Of a stretch of 64,000 nucleotides of DNA, positions 25,474-34,043 are shown piece after piece. The DNA lies in the NCBI GenBank assembly GCA_910589105.1, contig CAJUST010000011.1, forward strand, positions 1-64,000, read 5' to 3'. A program made the translations under genes and the position numbers. The notes under the pieces were generated by a model. It searched no databases. It saw nothing but the letters and a program-made list of their open reading frames with translations, and was not told the DNA's origin. The stretch is from an uncultured Lachnospiraceae bacterium. Its GTDB lineage: Bacteria > Bacillota > Clostridia > Lachnospirales > Lachnospiraceae. The stretch's first letter is position 1; each line of letters starts with the position of its first letter.

Positions 25474-27321
25474 ATGGACATGAAACGAACAGGATGGAAA
25501 CAGTTGGCGCTTAGTGTTGCGGGGGCTTTTGTCTGCCGTATATCAGTTATGGGATGTTACCCGCTTGTACCGGCATTTTTTGCGGCCGTCTATTTAGAGG
25601 AACAGGGGCGGTGGCTTTTGTCCGTGGGTATGTTAGCGGGAATGGCGGCATTTCTTCCTATTTCGGTGATTGCAAAGTATGCGATGTCCCTGTTGGTCAT
25701 CACGATCGCTGTGCGTATGTCAGAATGGGTGGAAAAGCGCTGTTATGCCGTTGTTGCGGCGATTGCCGCATCGGGCGGGACGCTTGCGCTCTCGGTGTTT
25801 GGCGGAATATTTGACATTCGCAACAGGGTCACAATGGCGGCGGCGGTATTTGAAGCGTTGTTTATTTTTGGCTTTACGATATTAGCGGCGCGGGGCGCGC
25901 ATTTATTTTTAGAAGAAAAAGAACCTGTTTTTCATACGGGACGCCCCAAAGAGGGGTATCAGGAACAAAGGCTTCGGAATTATGCGAAAAGTTTTGAAGG
26001 TTTGTCAAAGACATTTTTGTCTATGGAGCGGCGGACGGATATGGATGCAGAGGATATGGGGCAGATTCAGCAGGAAATCACCGGACGCATTTGCAGTGGA
26101 TGTGATACCTGCGCAGTCTGCTGGGAGCCTGCAAATGATACGATGTACCGTCTTTTTGGCAGGCTGACGGAAAGCCTTTGGAAAAATGGGGAAGCGGACG
26201 AAGAAACGAAACAGGAATTGGAACGGCGCTGCCATTACGCCGCGCATGTGGAGTGGGAAGCGGCGGCAGTGTTTGAGCAGGCAAGGGCAAATAAAGCATG
26301 GTATAACCGGTTATTGGAGAATCGGGAGGTGATAGCCCAGCAGCTAGATGCAATGGCGTTTATTATGCAGGACTGTGTCCATGAAGCAAAACTTTTAGAT
26401 CAGGAAGAAAAACGCAAAATTTCAGAAATCCGGTACCGCGCAAGGGAACATGGCATTGCGATAGAGGAAATCCATTTGTACCGGAAAAACGACGGGCATA
26501 TTCAGGCTTTTGTAACGGCTCGTTCCCGCTGGGGAAACAGTATTGCGATGAAAGAGCTGACAAAAGCGGTGGCTTTGCCGCTTGATTTGAATATGAAACC
26601 GCATAAGGACACGAAAACATTTATCGGAAAGGATCTGATGGAAGTCGTATTTGAAGAAATGCCGCTGTTTCATGCTGTGCATGGGGTGGCGCGTATGGTA
26701 AAAGACGGGGCGAAAGTTTCGGGCGATAATTTTTCATGTTTGGAAAAAGAGGACGGGGAGCTGGTGCTTTCCCTTTCCGACGGAATGGGGTTTGGCGCGC
26801 GGGCATGTAAAGAGAGCGAACTTGTCGTTGATTTGCTGGAACGGTTTATTGAGGCGGGATTTACGAAAGATACGGCAATCCGTATGTTAAATTCTGCAAT
26901 GGTGATCCATGGGGAGGACGATAATTATTCGACGGTGGATATTTCATCAGTCAACCTCTATACGGGAGAGACGTCTTTTTATAAAATAGGCGCGTCGGCT
27001 ACATTTATCCGCCATAGGGACGGAGGCGTGGAGTGCCTTTTGTCCACGTCGCTTCCGGTCGGCGTTAGTTTTGAAATAGAGATTGAACAGGCGAAAAAGC
27101 GGCTTTGTGACGGGGATTTCCTTGTAATGATTACGGACGGTGTGTTAGAATATCTGCATACGGAAAAACCGGAAGAAACAATGGAAGGGATTATATCGGA
27201 CATAAAGACCAATCACCCGGCGCTTCTGGCAAAAAAGATTTTAGATAAAGTGATGGATTACACAGGCGGCGAGGTAAGGGACGACATGACAGTGCTTGCG
27301 GCGGCGATCTGGGAAAATTGA
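25474..27321 (+). CDS. spoIIE: Stage II sporulation protein E (SpoIIE) phosphatase
   Basis: This 615-aa membrane PP2C-type phosphatase would dephosphorylate SpoIIAA to activate sigma-F in the forespore. The hydrophobic N-terminus (about 10-150) holds roughly five to six segments, fewer than the ten of B. subtilis SpoIIE, which makes the protein about 200 residues shorter. A cysteine-containing linker (CSGCDTCAVCW, about 212-222) follows. The phosphatase domain lies at about 420-615 with metal-binding Asp motifs LSDGMGFG, MITDGV and RDDMTVL. The start at 25474 follows AGGAGG; the upstream in-frame ATG at 25417 lies within the promoter. The Spo0A-type promoter supports the assignment. Confidence 0.93.
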   Translation: MDMKRTGWKQLALSVAGAFVCRISVMGCYPLVPAFFAAVYLEEQGRWLLSVGMLAGMAAFLPISVIAKYAMSLLVITIAVRMSEWVEKRCYAVVAAIAASGGTLALSVFGGIFDIRNRVTMAAAVFEALFIFGFTILAARGAHLFLEEKEPVFHTGRPKEGYQEQRLRNYAKSFEGLSKTFLSMERRTDMDAEDMGQIQQEITGRICSGCDTCAVCWEPANDTMYRLFGRLTESLWKNGEADEETKQELERRCHYAAHVEWEAAAVFEQARANKAWYNRLLENREVIAQQLDAMAFIMQDCVHEAKLLDQEEKRKISEIRYRAREHGIAIEEIHLYRKNDGHIQAFVTARSRWGNSIAMKELTKAVALPLDLNMKPHKDTKTFIGKDLMEVVFEEMPLFHAVHGVARMVKDGAKVSGDNFSCLEKEDGELVLSLSDGMGFGARACKESELVVDLLERFIEAGFTKDTAIRMLNSAMVIHGEDDNYSTVDISSVNLYTGETSFYKIGASATFIRHRDGGVECLLSTSLPVGVSFEIEIEQAKKRLCDGDFLVMITDGVLEYLHTEKPEETMEGIISDIKTNHPALLAKKILDKVMDYTGGEVRDDMTVLAAAIWEN

Positions 27322-27424
27322 AAAAAGAAAATTGGCAAGGGAAAACAGCCAGATGCAAACGCGGGACGGCGGGGGAAAATTGACAAAAGAATGGGACGGT
27401 TAAAAACCGGAAAAGGGAAAAGTG

Positions 27425-28822
27425 ATGATTGAACGGGTAAGATCATATATGGAACAGCATCATATGGTGGAAAAAGGAGATCATATCTGTATAGGCGTGT
27501 CGGGCGGGGCGGATTCTGTCTGTTTGTTCCGGATATTAGAGGCGTTGCGCCGCCCAATGGGATTTACAGTATCGGCAGTGCATATTGAACATGGGATTCG
27601 CGGCCGGGAAAGCGTTTTGGATCAGGAATTTGTCCGCAGGCTTTCAGAAGCGTATGATGTGCCGTTTTCTGCCTATGCGTATCCGGTGGAGGAACTTTCA
27701 AAAGCGGAAGGGATTTCCGTGGAGGAGGCGGGAAGGAATGTCAGAAGAAAAGCGTATGCGCGGGAAATGGAGCGTTTTGGCGGACGGGCAAAGACGGCGC
27801 TTGCGCATCATGCCGATGACAATGCGGAAACGCTGTTGTTTCATTTGTGCCGCGGAAGCGGGATAGAAGGCTTAGCGGGAATATACCCTGCGCGGGGAAA
27901 CCTGATCCGTCCGCTCCTTTGCGTTGGCAGAAGGGACGTCGAAGCTTATCTGAAAGAAATCGGGCAGGCATACCGGACGGATGCGACAAATGCGGATACT
28001 GCATACAGCAGGAACCGTATAAGAAACTGTATTATGCCACAGCTTGCAAAAGTAAATAAAAAAGCGGCGGCGCATATCAACCATTTGGCAGAAGATGCAT
28101 TGGAGCTTTCTGCCTATCTGCAAAACGAGTCGCAAAAACTATTGGAAAAATATCGGGAAAAAACGAAAGAGGGGGAAACCAGCCTGACGCTTGCTGGATT
28201 TGATGCGTATCCGTCTGTCCTAAAAAAACAGGTCTTTTTGGAGCTTTTGGCGGAGCTTTCAGGGAGCAGGAAAGATTTGGCGAGGGAACACGCAAACGCG
28301 ATTTTGGATTTGTCTGTTGGCAGGACAGGCAGGCAGATTTCCCTGCCTTACGGGATTGTGGCGAAGAAGGCATATGGGACGCTCCTTTTTTACCAAAGGG
28401 CAAAAAAGCCAGAAGCGGAAGAAAAATTTGAAGCCGTTTCGCTTACGGAATTTCCGTTGGAACGAACCGTATCCGGCGGAAAAATATGCTGCCGTCTAAT
28501 GGAAAAAAATAAAAAAGATGTAAAATTTCCCAAAAATCTGTATACGAAATGGTTTGATTATGATAAGATTAAAATTGGTCTTTGTATACGGACTAGAGAG
28601 GCGGGCGACTATTTTACCATAGATGCCAAAGGGCATAGGCAGAAACTGGGAGATTATCTGGTCAATGAAAAAATGCCAAGGGAGGCGCGCGCGAAACTGC
28701 TGCTTTTAGCGGACGGCTCTCATATTCTATGGGCGATCGGCGGCCGCATGAGCGAACATTATAAAATAACGGAGCATACGAAGCGGATTTTAGAGGTACA
28801 GTATTTGGAGGAATGGACATGA
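27425..28822 (+). CDS. tilS: tRNA(Ile)-lysidine synthase
   Basis: This 465-aa enzyme modifies C34 of the tRNA-Ile CAU anticodon to lysidine using ATP. The PP-loop motif GVSGGADSVCLFR lies at about 27-39, HHADDNAETLLFHLCRGSG at about 122-140 and RNRIRNCIMPQL further on. The C-terminal TilS domain includes EAGDYF and the KLGDYLVNEKMPREARAKL segment. Start at ATG 27425 follows AAAGGGA; GTG 27422 is an alternative. The stop overlaps the hpt start (ATGA). Confidence 0.94.
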   Translation: MIERVRSYMEQHHMVEKGDHICIGVSGGADSVCLFRILEALRRPMGFTVSAVHIEHGIRGRESVLDQEFVRRLSEAYDVPFSAYAYPVEELSKAEGISVEEAGRNVRRKAYAREMERFGGRAKTALAHHADDNAETLLFHLCRGSGIEGLAGIYPARGNLIRPLLCVGRRDVEAYLKEIGQAYRTDATNADTAYSRNRIRNCIMPQLAKVNKKAAAHINHLAEDALELSAYLQNESQKLLEKYREKTKEGETSLTLAGFDAYPSVLKKQVFLELLAELSGSRKDLAREHANAILDLSVGRTGRQISLPYGIVAKKAYGTLLFYQRAKKPEAEEKFEAVSLTEFPLERTVSGGKICCRLMEKNKKDVKFPKNLYTKWFDYDKIKIGLCIRTREAGDYFTIDAKGHRQKLGDYLVNEKMPREARAKLLLLADGSHILWAIGGRMSEHYKITEHTKRILEVQYLEEWT

Positions 28823-29355
28823 GAGAGACAATCCATGTGTTATTATCGGAAGAAGAAGTCAATCAGAGAATTGCGCAGATGGCGGCGGAGATCAGCAAGG
28901 ATTTTGAAGGGCAGCAGACGCATCTGGTTTGTATTTTAAAAGGGAGCATATTTTTCACCTGTGAATTAGCGAAACGGCTGACAATTCCGGTTTCCATAGA
29001 TTTTATGTCAGTGTCGAGTTATGGAATGGATGCGAAATCCAGCGGAGTTGTAAAAGTAAACAAAGATTTAGATGAGGATATTGAAGGATTGAATGTGCTG
29101 GTAGTGGAAGACATTATAGATTCCGGCAGGACTTTGCATTATCTTTTGAGATATTTAAAGAGTAAGAATCCAAAGAGTTTGAAACTCTGCGCATTATTAG
29201 ATAAACCGGAACAGCGTGTAGCGGACGTGGCAGTGGATTATACGGGATTTTGCATACCGGATAAGTTTGTCGTGGGCTACGGGCTTGACTATGCGCAGCG
29301 CTACCGGAACCTGCCGTATATCGGCGTAATTGAATTTGATGAATGCAAGGAATGA
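28819..29355 (+). CDS. hpt: Hypoxanthine phosphoribosyltransferase
   Basis: This 178-aa purine-salvage enzyme converts hypoxanthine or guanine and PRPP to IMP or GMP. The PRPP-binding motif VLVVEDIIDSGRTL lies at about 95-108. The base-binding region near the C-terminus is PDKFVVGYGLDY. The start at ATG 28819 lies 7 nt after GGAGG and overlaps the tilS stop; ATG 28813 sits only one base from the site. The tilS-hpt-ftsH order is the classic Firmicutes arrangement. Confidence 0.95.
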   Translation: MRETIHVLLSEEEVNQRIAQMAAEISKDFEGQQTHLVCILKGSIFFTCELAKRLTIPVSIDFMSVSSYGMDAKSSGVVKVNKDLDEDIEGLNVLVVEDIIDSGRTLHYLLRYLKSKNPKSLKLCALLDKPEQRVADVAVDYTGFCIPDKFVVGYGLDYAQRYRNLPYIGVIEFDECKE

Positions 29356-29371
29356 AAAAGGAGGTTTCCAG

Positions 29372-31183
29372 TTGAAAAAGCGTAGTTACAGGGGGCTTGG
29401 GTTTTATGCCATGCTTGTCTTTGTTGTGATTCTGGTCTGGCTGATGTTAGATGCAAGGCAGGATGCGGCGCATTCCTACAGCATGAAGTCATTAGAGACT
29501 GCTTTGGAAAATGAATCCGTCGTATTTATAGAGATTGAGCAGAACAGGGAGATCCCGACAGGAACGTTAAGTATCAGGCTGTCAGGAAATGAAATGCGGG
29601 AATTGTATGTTTCCGATGTAAATGAGATACAGGAATTGCTTGCGAAGTATCAATTTAAGAATTATTATGTTTCGGACGTGCCGCCGGAGAGCTGGATTTT
29701 GAATTTGCTTCCGCTTTTAATTGTGCTTGCCGCAATGTTTATTCTGTTTGTCATTATGACAAATCAGGCGGCGGCAGGCGGCGGCGGAAACAAAATGATG
29801 AACTTTGGCAAAAGCCGCGCGAAGATGTCGACAAGTGAGAATACCATGAATTTCGAAAGCGTGGCGGGTCTTAGAGAGGAAAAAGAGGAGCTGGAGGAAT
29901 TGGCGGATTTTTTAAAGGCTCCAAGGAAATATATCCGTCTTGGGGCGAGGATTCCAAAGGGGATTCTTCTGGTGGGACCGCCCGGAACAGGGAAAACGCT
30001 TTTAGCGAAAGCAGTTGCAGGGGAAGCGGGAGTGCCGTTTTTTAGCATTTCCGGTTCCGATTTTGTGGAGATGTTTGTCGGGGTCGGCGCTTCGCGCGTA
30101 AGGGATTTATTTGAAGAAGCGAAGAAAAATTCCCCATGTATTGTATTTATAGATGAAATCGATGCAGTGGCCAGACGCAGGGGAACCGGAATGGGCGGCG
30201 GCCATGACGAAAGGGAGCAGACTTTAAACCAGATGCTTGTGGAGATGGACGGTTTTGGCGTAAACGATGGGATTATCGTTATGGCGGCGACGAACCGGGT
30301 GGATATTTTAGATCCGGCGATTATGCGTCCGGGACGGTTTGACCGTAAAATTCATGTGGGGCGGCCGGATATTGGCGGCAGAGAAGAAATTTTAAAAGTC
30401 CATGCGCAGAACAAGCCGTTAGGAGATGACGTGGATTTGCATCAGATTGCCCAGACGACGGCAGGTTTTACAGGGGCGGATTTGGAAAACCTGTTAAACG
30501 AAGCGGCAATCCATGCGGCAAAAAAAGACCGCGCATACATTATTCAGAGCGATATCCGCAGTTCTTTTGTAAAAGTAGGCATTGGAGCGGAGAAAAAAAG
30601 CCGGATTATCAGTGAAAAAGAAAAGAGGATTACGGCATTCCATGAAGCGGGCCATGCCATTTTATTCCATGTGCTCCCAGATGTGGGACCGGTGGATTCT
30701 GTTTCCATTATACCAACCGGAGCGGGGGCGGCAGGCTATACGATGCCAGTTTCCGAGCATGACGAGATGTTCCATACGAGAGGGCGTATGCTTCAGGAAA
30801 TTGTCGTGGATTTAGGCGGACGCGTTGCGGAAGAATTGATTTTAGACGACATTACCACGGGGGCTTCGCAGGACATCAAACAGGCGACGCAGCTTGCAAA
30901 AGCGATGGTGACGAAGTATGGCATGTCGGAAAATGTCGGTTTAATTAATTATGACAATGAAGATGATCAGGTGTTTATCGGCAGGGATTTGGCCCATGCG
31001 AGAGGATATGGCGAAAGCGTGGCGACAAGAATCGATGCGGAGGTAAAACGGATTATAGATGAATGCTATGCAAAAGCGAGGAAGATTATAAAAGAACATG
31101 AAGATATTTTGAATCGGTGCGCAGGGCTTTTATTAGAGAAGGAAAAGATAAACCGGGAAGAGTTTGAAGCTCTTTTTGAGTAA
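29372..31183 (+). CDS. ftsH: ATP-dependent zinc metalloprotease FtsH
   Basis: This 603-aa membrane AAA+ protease starts at TTG 29372, chosen because AAGGAGG ends seven bases upstream; the ATG at 29330 lies within hpt and has no site. Two transmembrane helices (about 10-25 and 110-127) flank a short extracytoplasmic domain. A Gly-rich linker precedes Walker A GPPGTGKT, Walker B IVFIDEIDAV and the SRH region ATNRVDILDPAIMRPGRFDR. The zinc site is HEAGH, with the first His at residue 424. FtsH degrades membrane and regulatory proteins and is important for sporulation in Bacillus. Confidence 0.96.
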   Translation: MKKRSYRGLGFYAMLVFVVILVWLMLDARQDAAHSYSMKSLETALENESVVFIEIEQNREIPTGTLSIRLSGNEMRELYVSDVNEIQELLAKYQFKNYYVSDVPPESWILNLLPLLIVLAAMFILFVIMTNQAAAGGGGNKMMNFGKSRAKMSTSENTMNFESVAGLREEKEELEELADFLKAPRKYIRLGARIPKGILLVGPPGTGKTLLAKAVAGEAGVPFFSISGSDFVEMFVGVGASRVRDLFEEAKKNSPCIVFIDEIDAVARRRGTGMGGGHDEREQTLNQMLVEMDGFGVNDGIIVMAATNRVDILDPAIMRPGRFDRKIHVGRPDIGGREEILKVHAQNKPLGDDVDLHQIAQTTAGFTGADLENLLNEAAIHAAKKDRAYIIQSDIRSSFVKVGIGAEKKSRIISEKEKRITAFHEAGHAILFHVLPDVGPVDSVSIIPTGAGAAGYTMPVSEHDEMFHTRGRMLQEIVVDLGGRVAEELILDDITTGASQDIKQATQLAKAMVTKYGMSENVGLINYDNEDDQVFIGRDLAHARGYGESVATRIDAEVKRIIDECYAKARKIIKEHEDILNRCAGLLLEKEKINREEFEALFE

Positions 31184-31264
31184 GAAAGTACAACTATCGT
31201 GTAGTTTGCACAAAAACAGGGGCGCATTTTTGTGAAGTTTGTGCACACTTCTAAGTGATGTGGT

Positions 31265-31278
31265 GGTATTATAATACC
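31265..31278. promoter_or_regulatory. 14-bp perfect palindrome containing a -10-like TATAAT
   Basis: GGTATTATAATACC is a perfect palindrome with TATAAT at 31270-31275 and no convincing -35. It lies between ftsH and the GH13 gene and is followed by a strong hairpin at 31339. It could be an operator over a weak or activator-dependent promoter. Confidence 0.4.
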
Positions 31279-31338
31279 TGTAAGACCCCCAATCTTATAT
31301 GATTTTTGCTACACCCCATAGTAAAAATACCTTCTCTT

Positions 31339-31371
31339 AAAAAAGACAGCAAAAAGACAGCTGTCTTTTTT
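31339..31371 (+). terminator. Terminator or attenuator before the GH13 gene
   Basis: AAAAAAGACAG at 31339-31349 and CTGTCTTTTTT at 31361-31371 form an 11-bp stem. A second AAAAAGACAG in the loop can pair with the same right arm, giving two alternative hairpins. It ends ftsH transcription or attenuates the downstream gene. Confidence 0.75.
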
Positions 31372-31443
31372 ATATGTGTGGAAAGGCGTAGGGGCGCGGG
31401 CGATTCCCCTACTTGAATGTGAAAAAGCGGGAGGAAGGAAGTT

Positions 31444-33552
31444 ATGAGATATAAATCTGTAGATGAGATCAATAGAACGCAGCAGTATATTATGAGGATG
31501 CGCCCGATTTTACAGAAGGAAGCTTTATTTTCCGATGGGACAAAGGATTACCGGATTCCGCCGGAGCCAAAGGCGTATGAGACGGTTACTATTCGGTTCC
31601 GCGCGGCGAAAAATAATGTGGATATGGTCTGGGTCTGCACGCCATTGGAACATTATCCTATGCGGGTGACAAAAAGCGATGAGACATACGATTATTATTC
31701 CGTAGAGATTGCGCTGGCAGAAGAAGCGTTTTCCTATTATTTTGAGATTATGTCGGGATTTTTGCGATGCAGGTATGACCGGTATGGCGTGACGCAGGAA
31801 ATCAGGCAGCAGTATTTTTTCCGGATTGTTCCGGGATTTTCTACGCCGGATTGGGCGAAAGGCGCGGTCATGTATCAAATTATGGTGGATCGTTTCTACA
31901 ATGGCGATGAGTCAAATGACGTGCTGGACAATGAATATTTTTATATTCGGACGCTTTCCAAACGGGTTCCCCCAAATCAATGGGAGAAATGTCCGGAAAA
32001 TTTCAGCGTGGGGGAGTTTTACGGCGGTGATTTAGAAGGCGTGCGTAAAAAACTTGATTACCTTGCGTCTCTTGGCGTGGAAGTTCTGTATTTCAATCCG
32101 ATATTTGTGTCTCCTTCCAACCATAAATATGATATTCAGGATTATGACCATATCGACCCGCATTTTGGTGTGATTGTGGAAGATGAGGGAGAGCTTCTTT
32201 CGGACTATGAACATGACAACCGGAAAGCGACGCGTTATTGCTGCCGCGTGGCGAATCAGAAAAACTTAGAAGCAAGCAATAAATTTTTTGCAAAGTTTGT
32301 AAAAGAAGCGCATGAACGCGGCATGAAAATTATTCTGGACGGCGTGTTTAACCATTGCGGCTCGTTTAACTGCTGGATGGACAGAGAAAAGATTTATGCG
32401 GGCCAGACAGGTTTTGAGGTGGGCGCGTATTTATCGAAGGAAAGCCCATACCGCAGTTACTTTGGGTTTAAGGATCAGGAAGACAGCGCGTGGCCGGATA
32501 ATAAAAACTATGAAGGATGGTGGGGGCATGACACGCTTCCGAAGTTAAACTTTGAGGGTTCGAAAGAGCTGTATGACGACATTTTGCGCATTGGCAAAAA
32601 ATGGGTGTCAGAGCCATATTGCGTAGACGGATGGCGGCTGGACGTAGCGGAGGATTTAGGGCACAGTAAAGAATTTAACCACCAGTTCTGGAGGGACTTT
32701 AGGAAAGCGGTAAAAGAAGCGAACCCAAATGCCATAATCTTGGCGGAACACTATGGAGACCCGAAAGACTGGCTGATGGGCGATCAGTGGGATACAATTA
32801 TGAACTATTCCGCTTTTATGGAGCCTTTGACATGGTTTTTAACCGGAATGGAGAAGCATAGCGACGAATACCACCCAGAACGCATTGGCAAAATCAGTGA
32901 TTTTGAAGGCGCGATGCGCCATTATATGGCAAGTTTTCTGACGCCTTCCCTGCTTTGTTCCATGAACCAGTTGTCAAACCATGACCATTCGCGGTTTTTG
33001 ACGAGGACAAACCATAAGGCGGGACGTGTGGAATATTTAGGCGCGGGGGCGGCAAGCGAGGGCATAGAGTACAGCGCGATGCGGGAAGCGGTTGTGATGC
33101 AGATGACATGGCCGGGCGCGCCGACGCTTTATTATGGAGATGAAGCCGGATTATGTGGATTTACGGATCCAGACAACCGCAGGACATATCCGTGGGGGAA
33201 TGAAAATCAGGATTTAATTGATTTGCATCGGGAATTAATCCGTATCCATAAAAATAACGAGGCATTGCGGACAGGCTCTTTTCAATTCTTAAATAGTGAA
33301 GACAAACTTTTATGTTATGCGAGATTTACGATTGACCAGCAGTTTGTGATTCTGATTAACCATGATGACAGGGAAAGGGACTTAGAGGTTTTCACGGTAA
33401 AAGCTGGGATTCCAAGAACGGCAACGCTGTGTCAGGTTTTTGTGACTACGGAAAACGGATATTCCCTGATGCCGATCCGGCATCGTGTGGAAAAAGGCAG
33501 ACTTTCGATTACAATGCAAAAAAAATCAGCGGTGATTTTAGAAAGAATATAG
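31444..33552 (+). CDS. GH13 alpha-glycosidase (neopullulanase/cyclomaltodextrinase-like)
   Basis: This 702-aa protein has no signal peptide and is probably cytoplasmic. An N-terminal beta-sandwich (about 40-130) is of the type used by neopullulanase-like enzymes. The GH13 barrel carries conserved regions IILDGVFNHCG (region I), DGWRLDVAED with the nucleophile Asp (region II), ILAEHYGD with the acid/base Glu (region III) and LSNHDHSRF with the third catalytic Asp (region IV). A C-terminal beta domain ends the protein. It would hydrolyse alpha-1,4 or alpha-1,6 bonds of imported maltodextrin. The region holds a hairpin and a palindrome upstream that may regulate it. GGGAGGAAGG precedes the ATG. 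Confidence 0.9.
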   Translation: MRYKSVDEINRTQQYIMRMRPILQKEALFSDGTKDYRIPPEPKAYETVTIRFRAAKNNVDMVWVCTPLEHYPMRVTKSDETYDYYSVEIALAEEAFSYYFEIMSGFLRCRYDRYGVTQEIRQQYFFRIVPGFSTPDWAKGAVMYQIMVDRFYNGDESNDVLDNEYFYIRTLSKRVPPNQWEKCPENFSVGEFYGGDLEGVRKKLDYLASLGVEVLYFNPIFVSPSNHKYDIQDYDHIDPHFGVIVEDEGELLSDYEHDNRKATRYCCRVANQKNLEASNKFFAKFVKEAHERGMKIILDGVFNHCGSFNCWMDREKIYAGQTGFEVGAYLSKESPYRSYFGFKDQEDSAWPDNKNYEGWWGHDTLPKLNFEGSKELYDDILRIGKKWVSEPYCVDGWRLDVAEDLGHSKEFNHQFWRDFRKAVKEANPNAIILAEHYGDPKDWLMGDQWDTIMNYSAFMEPLTWFLTGMEKHSDEYHPERIGKISDFEGAMRHYMASFLTPSLLCSMNQLSNHDHSRFLTRTNHKAGRVEYLGAGAASEGIEYSAMREAVVMQMTWPGAPTLYYGDEAGLCGFTDPDNRRTYPWGNENQDLIDLHRELIRIHKNNEALRTGSFQFLNSEDKLLCYARFTIDQQFVILINHDDRERDLEVFTVKAGIPRTATLCQVFVTTENGYSLMPIRHRVEKGRLSITMQKKSAVILERI

Positions 33553-33636
33553 GCGGACGGTCTTTTCCGTCAGCATTGGTTAGACGCGTGAATGGAAGAT
33601 GAAAAAGGATTGTGGCATGTTTATAAAAAAAAGCGC

Positions 33637-33665
33637 TTGAAAAAGAAAAGCGTTTGTGATATAAT
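33637..33665 (+). promoter_or_regulatory. Promoter of the tRNA pair
   Basis: TTGAAA at 33637-33642 and TATAAT at 33660-33665 have 17-bp spacing, 36 bp upstream of tRNA-Tyr. Confidence 0.8.
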
Positions 33666-33701
33666 AAATAAATGGTAGGGCATTTTTGGATGCTTTTCTA
33701 T

Positions 33702-33783
33702 GGGCAGATTCCCGAGTGGCCAAAGGGGACAGACTGTAAATCTGCTGCAAATTGCTTCGGTGGTTCGAATCCACCTCTGCCCA
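33702..33783 (+). tRNA. tRNA-Tyr (GTA)
   Basis: The acceptor stem GGGCAGA (33702-33708) pairs with TCTGCCC (33776-33782), followed by discriminator A. The anticodon loop is CTGTAAA, giving GTA. A class II variable arm is present, as for bacterial tRNA-Tyr, and the T arm contains GGTTCGAATCC. CCA is not encoded. Confidence 0.95.
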
Positions 33784-33815
33784 TTTGAGATTTTTATTGT
33801 ATCATTGTTTGATTT

Positions 33816-33899
33816 GCCCGCGTGGCGGAACTGGCAGACGCGCAGGACTTAAAATCCTGTTGTAGCGATACAGTACCGGTTCGATTCCGGTCGCGGGCA
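33816..33899 (+). tRNA. tRNA-Leu (TAA)
   Basis: The acceptor stem GCCCGCG (33816-33822) pairs with CGCGGGC (33892-33898), followed by discriminator A. The anticodon stem CAGGA/TCCTG encloses CTTAAAA, giving TAA. A long variable arm is present and the T arm contains GGTTCGATTCC. CCA is not encoded. Confidence 0.95.
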
Positions 33900-33911
33900 T
33901 TTTATATTTAG

Positions 33912-33940
33912 AAAGCGGCGTTTTTACGCCGCTTTTTTTG
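33912..33940 (+). terminator. Terminator of the tRNA transcript
   Basis: GCGGCG and CGCCGC, flanked by AAA and TTT, form a stem with a short loop, followed by a T run. Confidence 0.88.
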
Positions 33941-34043
33941 TTTTAAATTAATACAATTTTAGAAAAATGTTTTTTTCTTTGGAAGATTATGTTAAAATAT
34001 ATGACGCAAAATATGAAATATATTGTAGAGAAAGGAAAGAGAC

